From contig JAIYCW010000013.1 of assembly GCA_027487815.1 (NCBI GenBank), positions 1 through 64,000 on the forward strand: a DNA stretch of 64,000 nucleotides. The letters are read 5' to 3'. The translations under genes were made by a program, and so were the position numbers. Positions 34,579 through 43,040 of the stretch are shown here, piece by piece. Numbering within the stretch: position 1 is the stretch's first letter; every line of letters begins with the position of its first letter. This DNA comes from Burkholderiales bacterium (GTDB lineage Bacteria; Pseudomonadota; Gammaproteobacteria; Burkholderiales; Burkholderiaceae_E). The notes under the pieces were generated by a model. It was not told the origin of the DNA. It did not search any database and worked only from the letters and a program-made list of their open reading frames with translations.

Positions 34579-37203
34579 TCACGCCTGCACCTTCTTGAGT
34601 GTGCACACCGTGTCGTACCACCCCTGCATGCCCACCAGTGGCGCCGGCTGAATCGGCAAAATGCCATTCACGTTGTAGCCCGCTCCGGTGCCGCCCTGGC
34701 GCTCATCCCACCAGATGTCTTCGGAGAGATCCTGATCTTCGGTGTCGAGCGAATCATTCCAGCCCGCAGCAGGGCGCAGGCGCCCCTTGCGAGCAGTGGC
34801 GGCTCGGCCATGGAAAAGATTGCCCAAGGTGTTAGACACTGCCAGCACGCGCGGATGAATCCCTTCGGTAACCCAGGCCGTGATCTGCGCCTTGCCCACC
34901 ACTTCCCCGCCGTCTTTCATCTGATGCCCATAAGGCCGGTAGGTGGTGATCTCGACCAGATCGCCAGTTTTGATGCCGAATTTCTGCGCGGTTTCCGAGT
35001 TGATCCACATCGGGTTGTGGTGCACGATTTCGCTCAGATACTTCTGGCTCTGGGTGCGCCCCTGGGTATGCACATTCCACTTGAAGGTGACCAGATGCAG
35101 CATCTCGGGCGTCATGCGCTCGATGGTGGGCACCGGGAAGTAAGTGGGCATGCCTTTGCCGCCGTCTTCAGTGAAGCCGGTTTGCCGCGCCGCATCCTCA
35201 ATATCCTTGTGATAGATCGAGAACTTGCGTGATGGGGTAGCAAAGCCGCGTCGAGGTTTGCCATCCACCATCAGGCCGACCAATTGCTCGCGGCCATCGG
35301 CAGCGGTGCGAAAGATTTGCCCGGCTGCGTCGGTGCGCGTGTTTTGCATTTGCGCTGCAGTGAGCTCCCAGGCATAGAGCTTGTAGTACTTGGGCTTGCT
35401 CATGTCTTGCCAGACACCGGTCTCCTTCATGTACTCAAAGCCGTCTTTGCCAACCCGCTTGCCGAGATCCTGGCAGCGCTGGGCAATCCAGTCTTCATGA
35501 TTCTTGAACTGAAAGTACTTCGCAGTTTCCGGGCTGATACGTTTGCCGAGCTCAATCATCGTGTCGACAAAGCTTTGGCATTGCCCAGGCGGCTGCACGA
35601 TGGGCTGGCGGAGGGTCACGTAGTCGCGCAGCTCCATGTTGTTGCGGGTATCGAAGCCCCAGCGTTCGAGATAGGTGGCATCGGGCAGGATCAGATCGGC
35701 GTAATGCGCTTGCTCGGAATACACAATATCGGAGCACACATGCAAGGGGATCAGCTTTTCATCCTTGAGCACTTCCACCGTGAGGCTGCGCCCCTCAGGC
35801 CAGGTTTGTGGCGCGGCCACGGTGTAGCTGAAATACACCTGAATCTTGCCGCGACCTTCCTTGATGCCCTGATACACAATCTGCCCGACTTTCATGCGCT
35901 GCCACTTATTGGCGAGCGGCCATTCGGGCGGATCCTCAATTAGGCTTTTGGCCTTGGGCGCGGGTGGCCGTGGCATGGGTTGGGGAAATACCCGGGGGGG
36001 TACACGAGTGGGCTCTTCGCCATAGCAATAGCCGCCTTCTACTCCAATCGAGCCGACAATCGCGTTGAGCATCACCACCGCGCGATCGGCGTTAAAGCCG
36101 TTGTAATGCGCGCCTGAACCCCGGTTGGTGAACGCCACCGCGCGCGGCGCAGCTGCCGCAAACTCCAAAGCGATCCGCTGAATATCTGCAGCCGGAACAC
36201 CCGTAACTTGCTCACCCCATTGCGGCGTGTAAGGCGCAATCCATGCCGCAAGATCGGTCGCATTCACGTTGCTCCAGGTGTCGAGCCAGGCTTTGTCATG
36301 CTTGCCCGCAGCAATAATCGCGTGGCCCATCGCAAGCGCCAGCGCACCGTCGGAGCCAGGATTCAGGCACAGCCATTCATCCGAGCGCCCGGCTGTATTG
36401 GAAAGCCGCACATCCATCGTGACAAGTTTTGCGCCGTTGTCATAGCGCCCGCGAATGATCCGTTTGGCCGCGTGAATCGCGCCTTGATGGGCTTCGTAGA
36501 AGTTCGCGCCAAAGTTGAGGATGTACTTGGTGCGCTCGAAATCGCCGCTTTCCCAATCGGTATCCCCCAGGCTCACATAGTTCGCCGCGCGCTTATTGGA
36601 AGAGCACAGCGCGCGGTGATTGAAGAGCGAAGGTGAGCCAATCGCATTTAAAAACCGGCCCATCTCTTCAGGAATTCTGGAGCGCCCGATCTGAATTGCC
36701 ACCTCTTCCGGCTTGCCCTCATCCATCGCCTTGCGAATCGCCGGCGCAATGGTGGAGTAGGCTTCCTCCCAGGTGATGCGCTGCCATAGGCCCTCGCCGC
36801 GCTGGCCCACCCGCTTCATCGGAAAGAGCAGGCGCTCGGGATAGTTATTAATAGTAGGGCCGGATTGACCCTTGGCGCACAGGCTCTTGCCGTTGTTTGG
36901 ATCGTTGGGGTTGCCGCCCACTTTCACCAGCTTGCCATCGATCACATAGCCCTGAATGCCGCACACCGTGGAGCAATTCAGGCACACACTCTTGACGATC
37001 TTGGCGCGGCTGTAGTCATTGACGATGCGGCCCTTGCCATTGGCCCGGCGCACGGCTTTGCGTTGGCCATAAAGCTTGGGCGTGCGGCGAAACAGGTTGC
37101 TCAGGCTTGCCGCTTCCGCTTCGGGCCCCAGAAAAATCGTTTCACCGACCGCCAGGCTAGCGAGCGCGGCCGATCCGGTTTTGATAAAGCTGCGGCGTGT
37201 CAT
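34579..37203 (-). CDS. Molybdopterin oxidoreductase catalytic subunit (TtrA/ArrA/PhsA-like, Tat-exported)
   Basis: 874-residue Mo-bisMGD enzyme of the DMSO-reductase superfamily. Tat signal MTRRSFIKTG at the start predicts a periplasmic location. [4Fe-4S] ligands C74, C77, C81 and C109. C200 in 'FNHRALCSSNKRAA' sits where the molybdenum Cys ligand lies in the TtrA/ArrA/PhsA branch. Later segments 'GANFYEAHQGAIHAAKRI', 'GVEGGYCYGEEPTRVPP' and a C-terminal MopB domain from about 705 are visible. At the site of the ArrA RGRY or ArxA GRGWG motif it has QIGRSRI, so arsenic chemistry is not supported. The substrate is unknown, possibly a sulfur oxyanion. Its start overlaps the Fe-S subunit (ATGA). 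Confidence 0.87.
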   Translation of the reverse strand: MTRRSFIKTGSAALASLAVGETIFLGPEAEAASLSNLFRRTPKLYGQRKAVRRANGKGRIVNDYSRAKIVKSVCLNCSTVCGIQGYVIDGKLVKVGGNPNDPNNGKSLCAKGQSGPTINNYPERLLFPMKRVGQRGEGLWQRITWEEAYSTIAPAIRKAMDEGKPEEVAIQIGRSRIPEEMGRFLNAIGSPSLFNHRALCSSNKRAANYVSLGDTDWESGDFERTKYILNFGANFYEAHQGAIHAAKRIIRGRYDNGAKLVTMDVRLSNTAGRSDEWLCLNPGSDGALALAMGHAIIAAGKHDKAWLDTWSNVNATDLAAWIAPYTPQWGEQVTGVPAADIQRIALEFAAAAPRAVAFTNRGSGAHYNGFNADRAVVMLNAIVGSIGVEGGYCYGEEPTRVPPRVFPQPMPRPPAPKAKSLIEDPPEWPLANKWQRMKVGQIVYQGIKEGRGKIQVYFSYTVAAPQTWPEGRSLTVEVLKDEKLIPLHVCSDIVYSEQAHYADLILPDATYLERWGFDTRNNMELRDYVTLRQPIVQPPGQCQSFVDTMIELGKRISPETAKYFQFKNHEDWIAQRCQDLGKRVGKDGFEYMKETGVWQDMSKPKYYKLYAWELTAAQMQNTRTDAAGQIFRTAADGREQLVGLMVDGKPRRGFATPSRKFSIYHKDIEDAARQTGFTEDGGKGMPTYFPVPTIERMTPEMLHLVTFKWNVHTQGRTQSQKYLSEIVHHNPMWINSETAQKFGIKTGDLVEITTYRPYGHQMKDGGEVVGKAQITAWVTEGIHPRVLAVSNTLGNLFHGRAATARKGRLRPAAGWNDSLDTEDQDLSEDIWWDERQGGTGAGYNVNGILPIQPAPLVGMQGWYDTVCTLKKVQA

Positions 37204-37955
37204 GCGGGCCTCCCGGGTTTGGCAGGTTTGGAGCGATCGGTAGTGACTTCAGCGGTTTGCACAACCTTGGCCCACATCACCTTGTCGCGCTTGGCATAGG
37301 TGGGTTTGAGCTGGGTCCAGGTTTCGATTTCGTAGGAATAGGGGTCATGCACTTTGCCCTTGGGAATCTTGGCTTCCATCGCCACCTCATGGCCCTTGTA
37401 GACCACCGAGGGCAATGTTTTTTCCTCAGGCTTGAGCACCTTGGTTTGATCGCCGTTCTTGGCCATGAAGCGGCTGTAGGGCGAATCGGGATGGTTGGCA
37501 TCCCCAAAATGAAAGACTTCGGCCGGGCAAGTCTCCACGCAGGCGGGCTCCATGCCAGCGCTCAAGCGGTGCGAGCAAAAGTCGCATTTGTCGGCGATGT
37601 CGTTTTCGTCGCAGCCGATGGCGGCATAGGGGCAGGCGGTTTCGCAGCTGCCGAGGTGATCGCACTTATCGGCAATCACCCGTACGATGCCGTCGGCTCC
37701 GCGCTCGATGGCTTTGTTATCGCAGGCTTTCAGGCAGGGCGTGTCTTCGCACTGCATGCACAGCGTGGGGAGAAAATTGCGTTTTACAGCCGGGAATTTG
37801 CCGTGTTCCCAGTAATAGACTTTGGTGCGAAAGCGGCCGAGCGGCACATTGTTTTCGACCTTACAGGCGACTGAGCATGCGTGGCAGCCGATGCAGCGAG
37901 AGACATCCAGCGCCATCTTCCAGCGCGGGTTGGCAGTGGTGGGGCCGGTGCTCAT
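37200..37955 (-). CDS. 4Fe-4S ferredoxin electron-transfer subunit (TtrB/PsrB-like)
   Basis: 251-residue partner of the molybdopterin subunit. Four cysteine groups are visible: CIGCHACSVAC, CMQCEDTPCLKAC, CDHLGSCETACPY and the pair CDFC...CVETC, enough for four [4Fe-4S] clusters. 'MALDVSRCIGCHAC' at the start is the family hallmark. There is no signal peptide, as expected when it is co-exported with the Tat subunit. No membrane-anchor (NrfD/PsrC) gene is adjacent. ATG at 37955 is preferred; a further ATG-like codon at 37967 adds only MWCP. Confidence 0.92.
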   Translation of the reverse strand: MSTGPTTANPRWKMALDVSRCIGCHACSVACKVENNVPLGRFRTKVYYWEHGKFPAVKRNFLPTLCMQCEDTPCLKACDNKAIERGADGIVRVIADKCDHLGSCETACPYAAIGCDENDIADKCDFCSHRLSAGMEPACVETCPAEVFHFGDANHPDSPYSRFMAKNGDQTKVLKPEEKTLPSVVYKGHEVAMEAKIPKGKVHDPYSYEIETWTQLKPTYAKRDKVMWAKVVQTAEVTTDRSKPAKPGRPA

Positions 37956-38171
37956 CGGGCACCACACTGGGTTGGGGATAACTCAGGAGCGGGGCTGGCC
38001 CCGGCACCACTGGTCAACGGGCCGAGAATACTTCGGCGACTTCTGCAAGCGCGCGGTTCGAACATGGCGATCTCCCTTTTGTAATATCCACAGATAGTGT
38101 GGGGGCTTATCGTAACCCTTGTTCGGGGGTTTGGGTGGGTTGGATTTTTTGGTGCAGGTTAAGTGCTTGAG

Positions 38172-39320
38172 TCAGTGTGTCTCGCGGCGATGACTCACCA
38201 AAGCGATCAACCCTAAGGTCGCAACGCCCGCGAGTAATCCGGCCAAGCCCCAGCGCTCGTCGAACTGCATGGCCCAACCGCCTGCGACCGGGGCGATGAT
38301 GCCGCCTGCGGTGTAGGCCATGATCAGCACGCCGGTGGTGTTAATGAGTGCAATGCCGCTCAAGCGATGACCGATGTCGATCATGGCCAGGGTGTAAAGC
38401 GCACCTCCCGCGCCGCCCCAAATGAAGGCGATGGCCCAAGCCAGGCCGGGGGTTTGTGCGGCCCAGGGCAAAAGCAGGCTGCCTAAAAGCGTCACTGCGG
38501 CGCAAGCAATCGATACCGGACGCAGCCCGAGTCGGTCCGCGGCTTCGCCCACCGGCACCATCGCCACCGCACTGCCCAGACCGCTAGAGGCGACCAGAGC
38601 GGTCGCCAGCGCAGCGCTCCATCCAAGCGCCAGGCCCAGCAATGGCAGCAGTCCGGTCAGGCCAGACTCAAAAAAGCCGCCAACAAACCCGGCGATCATC
38701 ACTGCAGGCGCGGCTGCCATGGCCCGCCAGGTGCCCTTCAGGCCGGTATGTGTGTTGTGCTCCGAGGCCATCGGAGGAAGGGTCGGGAGCATGAGTGTGA
38801 GTGCTAACCCCAAAGCTGCAAGCCCCGCAGCGACCACAAAGCCAGCTTGACCCTCGGTCCCTGTCACCTGAAGCAGCAAAGGCCCCACAACGAAAGTGAG
38901 CCCTACCATCGTCTCAAAAAGCCCGACAATTCGCCCTCGTTTGTCTGGCGGTGCGAGCTCGGCAATCGTGGCTTCGCCCAACACCCAGCGCACGCCGGAG
39001 GCCATACCATCGAGCAAGAAGAAGAGCGCCCAAAACGCCAGGATATCGGTCGTCAGGAAGCCCAATGCCGCCACAAAAGGCAGCGCAGAGGACAAGATAA
39101 AGGCTTGCCTCCGACCCAGACGGGCAACGATACCGCCTGCCCAAGGGGTGATGAGGAAGATGCCAAGCCACATTAGCGCAGTGTAGGCGCCCACTAACCA
39201 AGGCTCAAGCCCACGCTCGCTCAGGCGCAGGACCAGCAATGGCAGCAGCATAAAAAAGCCGCACAGGCTGGCAAAGGTCGAAACGAAGATGGCCCACAGG
39301 GCCCGGCGAGAATCCGGCAA
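38172..39320 (-). CDS. MFS transporter
   Basis: 382-residue major facilitator with about twelve hydrophobic segments and family motifs such as 'GIVARLGRRQAFIL' (loop 2-3 motif A, G..ARLGRR) and 'DGMASGVRWVLGEATIAELAPPDKRGRIVGLFETM' (loop 4-5). It begins at TTG, because an in-frame stop lies twelve bases upstream and no ATG is available near the N-terminus. It probably exports drugs or sugars; substrate unknown. It is separated from the oxidoreductase genes by a 200-base gap. Confidence 0.9.
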   Translation of the reverse strand: MPDSRRALWAIFVSTFASLCGFFMLLPLLVLRLSERGLEPWLVGAYTALMWLGIFLITPWAGGIVARLGRRQAFILSSALPFVAALGFLTTDILAFWALFFLLDGMASGVRWVLGEATIAELAPPDKRGRIVGLFETMVGLTFVVGPLLLQVTGTEGQAGFVVAAGLAALGLALTLMLPTLPPMASEHNTHTGLKGTWRAMAAAPAVMIAGFVGGFFESGLTGLLPLLGLALGWSAALATALVASSGLGSAVAMVPVGEAADRLGLRPVSIACAAVTLLGSLLLPWAAQTPGLAWAIAFIWGGAGGALYTLAMIDIGHRLSGIALINTTGVLIMAYTAGGIIAPVAGGWAMQFDERWGLAGLLAGVATLGLIALVSHRRETH

Positions 39321-39352
39321 GGAAAAGTCTCAAAGGCGGGAAGCCGGAGACT

Positions 39353-40486
39353 CTACAACAGCCGAACCTCCACCCGCCGGTTCTTGGCCCACACCGCAGG
39401 GCCTTTGCCGGTTTGCGCTGGCTCAGCCTCACCTTTGCCGCTGAACTTGATCTGTCCGCTGGCGATGCCCGCGCGCTCAAGCTGCCGTGCCACTGACTTC
39501 GCGCGCATCTCCGACAGCCGCAGATTGCTCGCGTCATCCCCGCGCTCATCCGTGTGGCCGATCAATTCAATCTGTTTGCCCGGGTTGCACTTGGCCAGTT
39601 GCTTGAGTTGAGCCAAGGCCTTGGGAGTCACGCGCGCGCTCTTGGTCCCGAAGTACACCGGCGCGAGTGGCGCTGGGTCGGCGCTGCATAAATCAGCGCT
39701 CGGTTTCTGCGCCGATGGAGGAGGCGGTGCGGGCGTTGGAGCGGGCGCTGGAGCGGGAGCCGCTATTGGAGGGGGCGCAGGTTCCGGTGCTGGAGCCGGA
39801 GCCGGAGCGGGTGCAGGAGCTGCAGGCGCGGGGGGCGAGACTACCACTGGAGCGGTTGGCGCGGGCACCGCCGGAGTTTCCGCAGTCTGCATCACCGGGG
39901 CTACGGGCGCAGTGGGAGTGCTCACTTTCAAGGCGTTCGCGTCCACAACCAATCGATTGTCGAGCTTAATCGGGGTGCCAAACAGCGTTTGTGCCCATTG
40001 GCCCCGACGCTGCTTTTCAGCTTCGTCGGCCACTATGCCCGTGAGTATTACGGTGCCATCGCCCACCGAAATGCCTGCCGGAGCGGCCTCAGCCCAGGCG
40101 CCTGCCTGCCTGATGATGTCGCTGACTTTGGGCGCGACGAAGGGGGTCCCATCAATCGTCTTGGTCACAATCTGGTCGACAATGCTGCGGCCTGCGAATG
40201 CGGTTGCGGCGGCGCTCAGCCAGGCCGCTTTGGTCGACGCATCAGGCGCGTGGCCCGAAACGATCACCTGTTTGGCATCGGCCTGAAGTGCAAGCACCGT
40301 GCTGCCTGCGGTTAAGCCAATCGACGACGCACTTGCCGTTGTTGAAACGCGAGGTGGAGACGCCGGCTTGGTGCCAAACCCCAACCAGCTAATAAGTAAC
40401 AGCAAAAGCAGCAAGGCTGCCACCAGCCACTTGAAATTGGTGAAGCGGCGCACTTCGGCTTCAGGTTTGCAACACACGGTACTCAT
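39353..40486 (-). CDS. BON-domain/OmpA-like envelope protein
   Basis: 377-residue protein with a transmembrane segment (about residues 19-38), a BON-like region (55-190; 'LALQADAKQVIVSGHAPDASTKAAWLSAA' and 'GISVGDGTVILTGIVADEAEKQRRGQWA'), a Pro/Ala repeat linker (about 205-260) and a C-terminal OmpA peptidoglycan-binding domain ('GKQIELIGHTDERGDDASNLRLSEMRAKSVARQL'). It should anchor the inner membrane to peptidoglycan. 34 bases separate it from the MFS gene on the same strand. Confidence 0.9.
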   Translation of the reverse strand: MSTVCCKPEAEVRRFTNFKWLVAALLLLLLLISWLGFGTKPASPPRVSTTASASSIGLTAGSTVLALQADAKQVIVSGHAPDASTKAAWLSAAATAFAGRSIVDQIVTKTIDGTPFVAPKVSDIIRQAGAWAEAAPAGISVGDGTVILTGIVADEAEKQRRGQWAQTLFGTPIKLDNRLVVDANALKVSTPTAPVAPVMQTAETPAVPAPTAPVVVSPPAPAAPAPAPAPAPAPEPAPPPIAAPAPAPAPTPAPPPPSAQKPSADLCSADPAPLAPVYFGTKSARVTPKALAQLKQLAKCNPGKQIELIGHTDERGDDASNLRLSEMRAKSVARQLERAGIASGQIKFSGKGEAEPAQTGKGPAVWAKNRRVEVRLL

Positions 40487-40525
40487 GATCGGGATCCGAT
40501 AAAAATGGTCAGAGCCACAGGCCGA

Positions 40526-41317
40526 TCAGGACGCTGCGCCGTCGTCGGACTTGCGCACGCCACCCACCAACTCGTCTTTCAGCTTTTCAAACGCTACAAA
40601 ATCACCGCGCGCCAGCAGGTTGGCCTGTTCGGGCCAGGTTTCAGGCTTGGCCAGCGCAAATCGCGGCCCGGCGGTTTCCAGCACTTGGCGCAGTTGTTGA
40701 ACCGGTGCCCCGGCCAATTGGGCAAAGGTATGAATTCCGGCGGCATGAAGAAGCTCGGCGATCTTGGGGCCAATGCCCTCCACCACCTCGAGATCATCAT
40801 CTCCAGTTTTGGTGAGGTACTGGCTCTGCACCAGCGCAGCCATCGAGGCGGTGTTGGCTTCCTTGCTGCTGACCATCCGATCACGCTCATCCAACCGCTT
40901 TTCCCAGGCTTCGAGCACCGTAGCGCGTTGCTCGACATTCGCCATTTTGCTGGTGACATCAGTTTCGCCTGAGCTTACCCGCGCCATGCGAGCAGCCAGC
41001 GAGCGCTCGGTTTCGTTAAACATGGCTTGTTGCTTCTCAAGGTCGGTGCGCCGCGCGGCAAGGCTGGCTTCAACGCGCCTTAGCTCAGCGTCTTGTGTCT
41101 CAAAGCTCTTGAGACGGTGCTCAACCTCGGCTTCCCGCGCCTTGAGTCGAACATCCAAATCAGCCTGCCCGCGATCCCGGTTGTCCAATGCAGCTTCACG
41201 AATATTGAGCGAGCGCTCGCGCTCTGCACAGGCTTTGCGCCAGAACATGAAGTCGGTGAGAAATTCAATCAACCAGCCGACTAAAGCACCAAATATGAAC
41301 CAACCAAAGGCTGACAT
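40526..41317 (-). CDS. Membrane-anchored coiled-coil protein with C-terminal HhH/H3TH domain
   Basis: 263-residue protein: one N-terminal transmembrane segment ('FGWFIFGALVGWLIEFLTDFMFW', residues 4-26), a long charged coiled coil (about 30-175), then a helix-hairpin-helix region 'DDLEVVEGIGPKIAELLHAAGIHTFAQLA' (about 184-212) of the predicted flap-endonuclease-like (COG3743) kind. No nuclease active-site residues are seen. It lies upstream of the BON-OmpA gene on the same strand, so an envelope role is possible. Biochemical role unknown. Confidence 0.8.
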   Translation of the reverse strand: MSAFGWFIFGALVGWLIEFLTDFMFWRKACAERERSLNIREAALDNRDRGQADLDVRLKAREAEVEHRLKSFETQDAELRRVEASLAARRTDLEKQQAMFNETERSLAARMARVSSGETDVTSKMANVEQRATVLEAWEKRLDERDRMVSSKEANTASMAALVQSQYLTKTGDDDLEVVEGIGPKIAELLHAAGIHTFAQLAGAPVQQLRQVLETAGPRFALAKPETWPEQANLLARGDFVAFEKLKDELVGGVRKSDDGAAS

Positions 41318-41424
41318 GACTCCACTCCGTTTACCATCGTTAACACCTGCAGCAGCGCAGTATGCCCAAAAACATAAGCCCGCTACATGTGAATTCTTTC
41401 CAACATGTAAATACTGTCGACAGC

Positions 41425-41760
41425 TTAATGATGCAATTGCATCGAGTTTGTTAAATCCCAGACCACTTCACGCAGTTCAAGCTCAAACCAGGTCACAAAA
41501 TGACTACGCAAAAGCCGTTTGGGCCAGTGTCGACGATCTGGTACCCAATCAAGCAATTGCTGTTCCAGGAAGAAGCGCCAGCGCTTCTCAACCCAATCCT
41601 GTGCCACAGCGCGGTCATCAAAGCAGGGCAGCAAGTAGGCTTCCCCATCGGTGCGGATATGCGCTTCATCACCAGTAAAGATGGGCATGCGTTCAATCAC
41701 CCACTGGGCGAACTCTTCCGTGGGTCTCAAGACGAGCAGGCAGTAAGGCGCGCGATTCAT
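41425..41760 (-). CDS. Small protein of unknown function
   Basis: 111-residue acidic protein rich in Trp and Phe ('YLLPCFDDRAVAQDWVEKRWRFFLEQQLLDWVPD', 'HFVTWFELELREVVWDL'). No signal peptide or known motif. It is divergent from metC, whose farthest upstream ATG would overlap its start by two bases. Gene status is supported by good coding-like composition only. Confidence 0.6.
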   Translation of the reverse strand: MNRAPYCLLVLRPTEEFAQWVIERMPIFTGDEAHIRTDGEAYLLPCFDDRAVAQDWVEKRWRFFLEQQLLDWVPDRRHWPKRLLRSHFVTWFELELREVVWDLTNSMQLHH

Positions 41761-41776
41761 GGCAATGCATCCAACC

Positions 41777-41782
41777 TATAAT
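41777..41782 (+). promoter_or_regulatory. Possible -10 box giving a leaderless metC transcript
   Basis: TATAAT at 41777-41782 ends six bases before the ATG at 41789, where transcription would be expected to begin. The matching -35 region is weak and there is no Shine-Dalgarno sequence before that ATG. Confidence 0.35.
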
Positions 41783-41788
41783 CCATTG

Positions 41789-43027
41789 ATGACCCAACAC
41801 TCTACCCAAGGCGATCACGCGGCGAGCCCGGCCACCCAGCTTGTTGAACTGGCGCGCCGTTTTGACACCCCCATTCGAACCGCCAACCTGCCGATGTCAC
41901 GAGCTTCCACTGTAGTGATGGATTCGATTGCTGAGGCTCTGCGTGTTGGCCCTGCAGCCATGGCCGGCGAGTTGCATGCCAGCACCTACGCCACAGCAGG
42001 CACCCCCACCACCTTCGCCTTGATGGATGCGATTGCAGCGATGGAAGGCGGGCCAGGCTATCGGGCCGCGCTGATGCCCTCGGGGTTGGCCGCGATCACC
42101 ACGGCGTTGCTGGCTTGGCTCAAGCCTGGCGACCATATGCTGGTCACCGATTCGGTCTATGGCCCCACGAGAGTGTTTTGCGATGGCATGCTCAAAGACC
42201 TCGGCATTGCGATCACGTATTTTGATCCGCTGATCGGCCTGCCTGGCGCCCTTGATCCCGCGCAACGTATCGAGCACCTGATTCAGCCGAACACGAAAAT
42301 GCTGTATCTCGAAAGCCCGGGCAGTTACACCTTCGAGCTGCAGGATGTGCGCAGCTTATGTGCGGCGGCTCGCAAGGCCGGCGTGCTGACGATGATCGAC
42401 ACCGCCTGGAGCTCACCGCTGCTTGCGCGTCCGTTTGATTGGGGCGTGGATATTGTCACCATGCCGCTGACTAAATACTGGAGTGGTCATTCGGATGTGT
42501 TGATGGGCGCGGCGGTTGTGCGCGAGGAGTTGTGGCCCAAGCTCTGGGGGGCGGTGCGCCAGTTGGGCATGTGTGTAGGCGGTGATGACGCGTTTCTGAT
42601 TCTGCGGGGCATGCGCACGCTGGATGTACGCTTGGAGCGGCATCAGCGTAATGCCTTGCAAGTTGCGCAATGGTTACAAACACGTGACGAGGTGGCTGCA
42701 GTGCTCTACCCCGCACTTCCCGATGCACCACAGCACGCCCTGTGGAAGCAGGAGTTTCAAGGTGCCTGCGGATTATTCGGGATCGAGCTCAAAGCCGCTT
42801 CGCCTGCGCAACTTGCAGCGCTGTGCGATGGACGCAGGCATTTCGGGATCGGCTATTCATGGGGTGGGTATGAAAGCCTGATCATGCCGGCCAGGCTCGA
42901 TAGCTTGCGCAAGGTGCGGCCTTGGCGCGGTGGGCCTCTGGTTCGATTGCATATTGGCCTGGAAGATCCGCAAGATCTCATCGCCGATCTGCAAGCTGGC
43001 TTCGCTGCCATGCGGGCGGTCGCCTAG
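41789..43027 (+). CDS. metC: Cystathionine beta-lyase
   Basis: 412-residue PLP enzyme of the Cys/Met-metabolism family that cleaves cystathionine to homocysteine, pyruvate and ammonia. PLP Lys in 'TMPLTKYWSGHSDVLMGA', the preceding 'MIDTAWSSPLL', the N-terminal 'STYATAGTPTTFALMDAIAAMEGG' and 'LMPSGLAAI' are family marks. 'TKYWSGHSDVLMG' favours beta-lyase over gamma-lyase or gamma-synthase. Start chosen at 41789 (MTQHS...); an ATG at 41759 overlaps the divergent gene. Confidence 0.92.
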   Translation: MTQHSTQGDHAASPATQLVELARRFDTPIRTANLPMSRASTVVMDSIAEALRVGPAAMAGELHASTYATAGTPTTFALMDAIAAMEGGPGYRAALMPSGLAAITTALLAWLKPGDHMLVTDSVYGPTRVFCDGMLKDLGIAITYFDPLIGLPGALDPAQRIEHLIQPNTKMLYLESPGSYTFELQDVRSLCAAARKAGVLTMIDTAWSSPLLARPFDWGVDIVTMPLTKYWSGHSDVLMGAAVVREELWPKLWGAVRQLGMCVGGDDAFLILRGMRTLDVRLERHQRNALQVAQWLQTRDEVAAVLYPALPDAPQHALWKQEFQGACGLFGIELKAASPAQLAALCDGRRHFGIGYSWGGYESLIMPARLDSLRKVRPWRGGPLVRLHIGLEDPQDLIADLQAGFAAMRAVA

Positions 43028-43040
43028 CAAGGCGCAGTGA

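Noticed and set aside
34579-37203. Arsenate reductase (ArrA) or arsenite oxidase (ArxA) identity
   Set aside because: The diagnostic RGRY or GRGWG motif is not at the expected place; an RGRY string elsewhere (near residue 250) is in a different part of the protein.
39700-39880. Pro/Ala repeat DNA as a minisatellite or CRISPR-like array
   Set aside because: It encodes an in-frame Pro/Ala linker of the BON-OmpA protein; the repeats are irregular and have no spacers.
41384-41409. Inverted repeat TACATGT/ACATGTA with a 12-base spacer
   Set aside because: It lies upstream of the HhH gene and downstream of an unknown gene, with no regulator nearby; seven bases is not enough to claim an operator.
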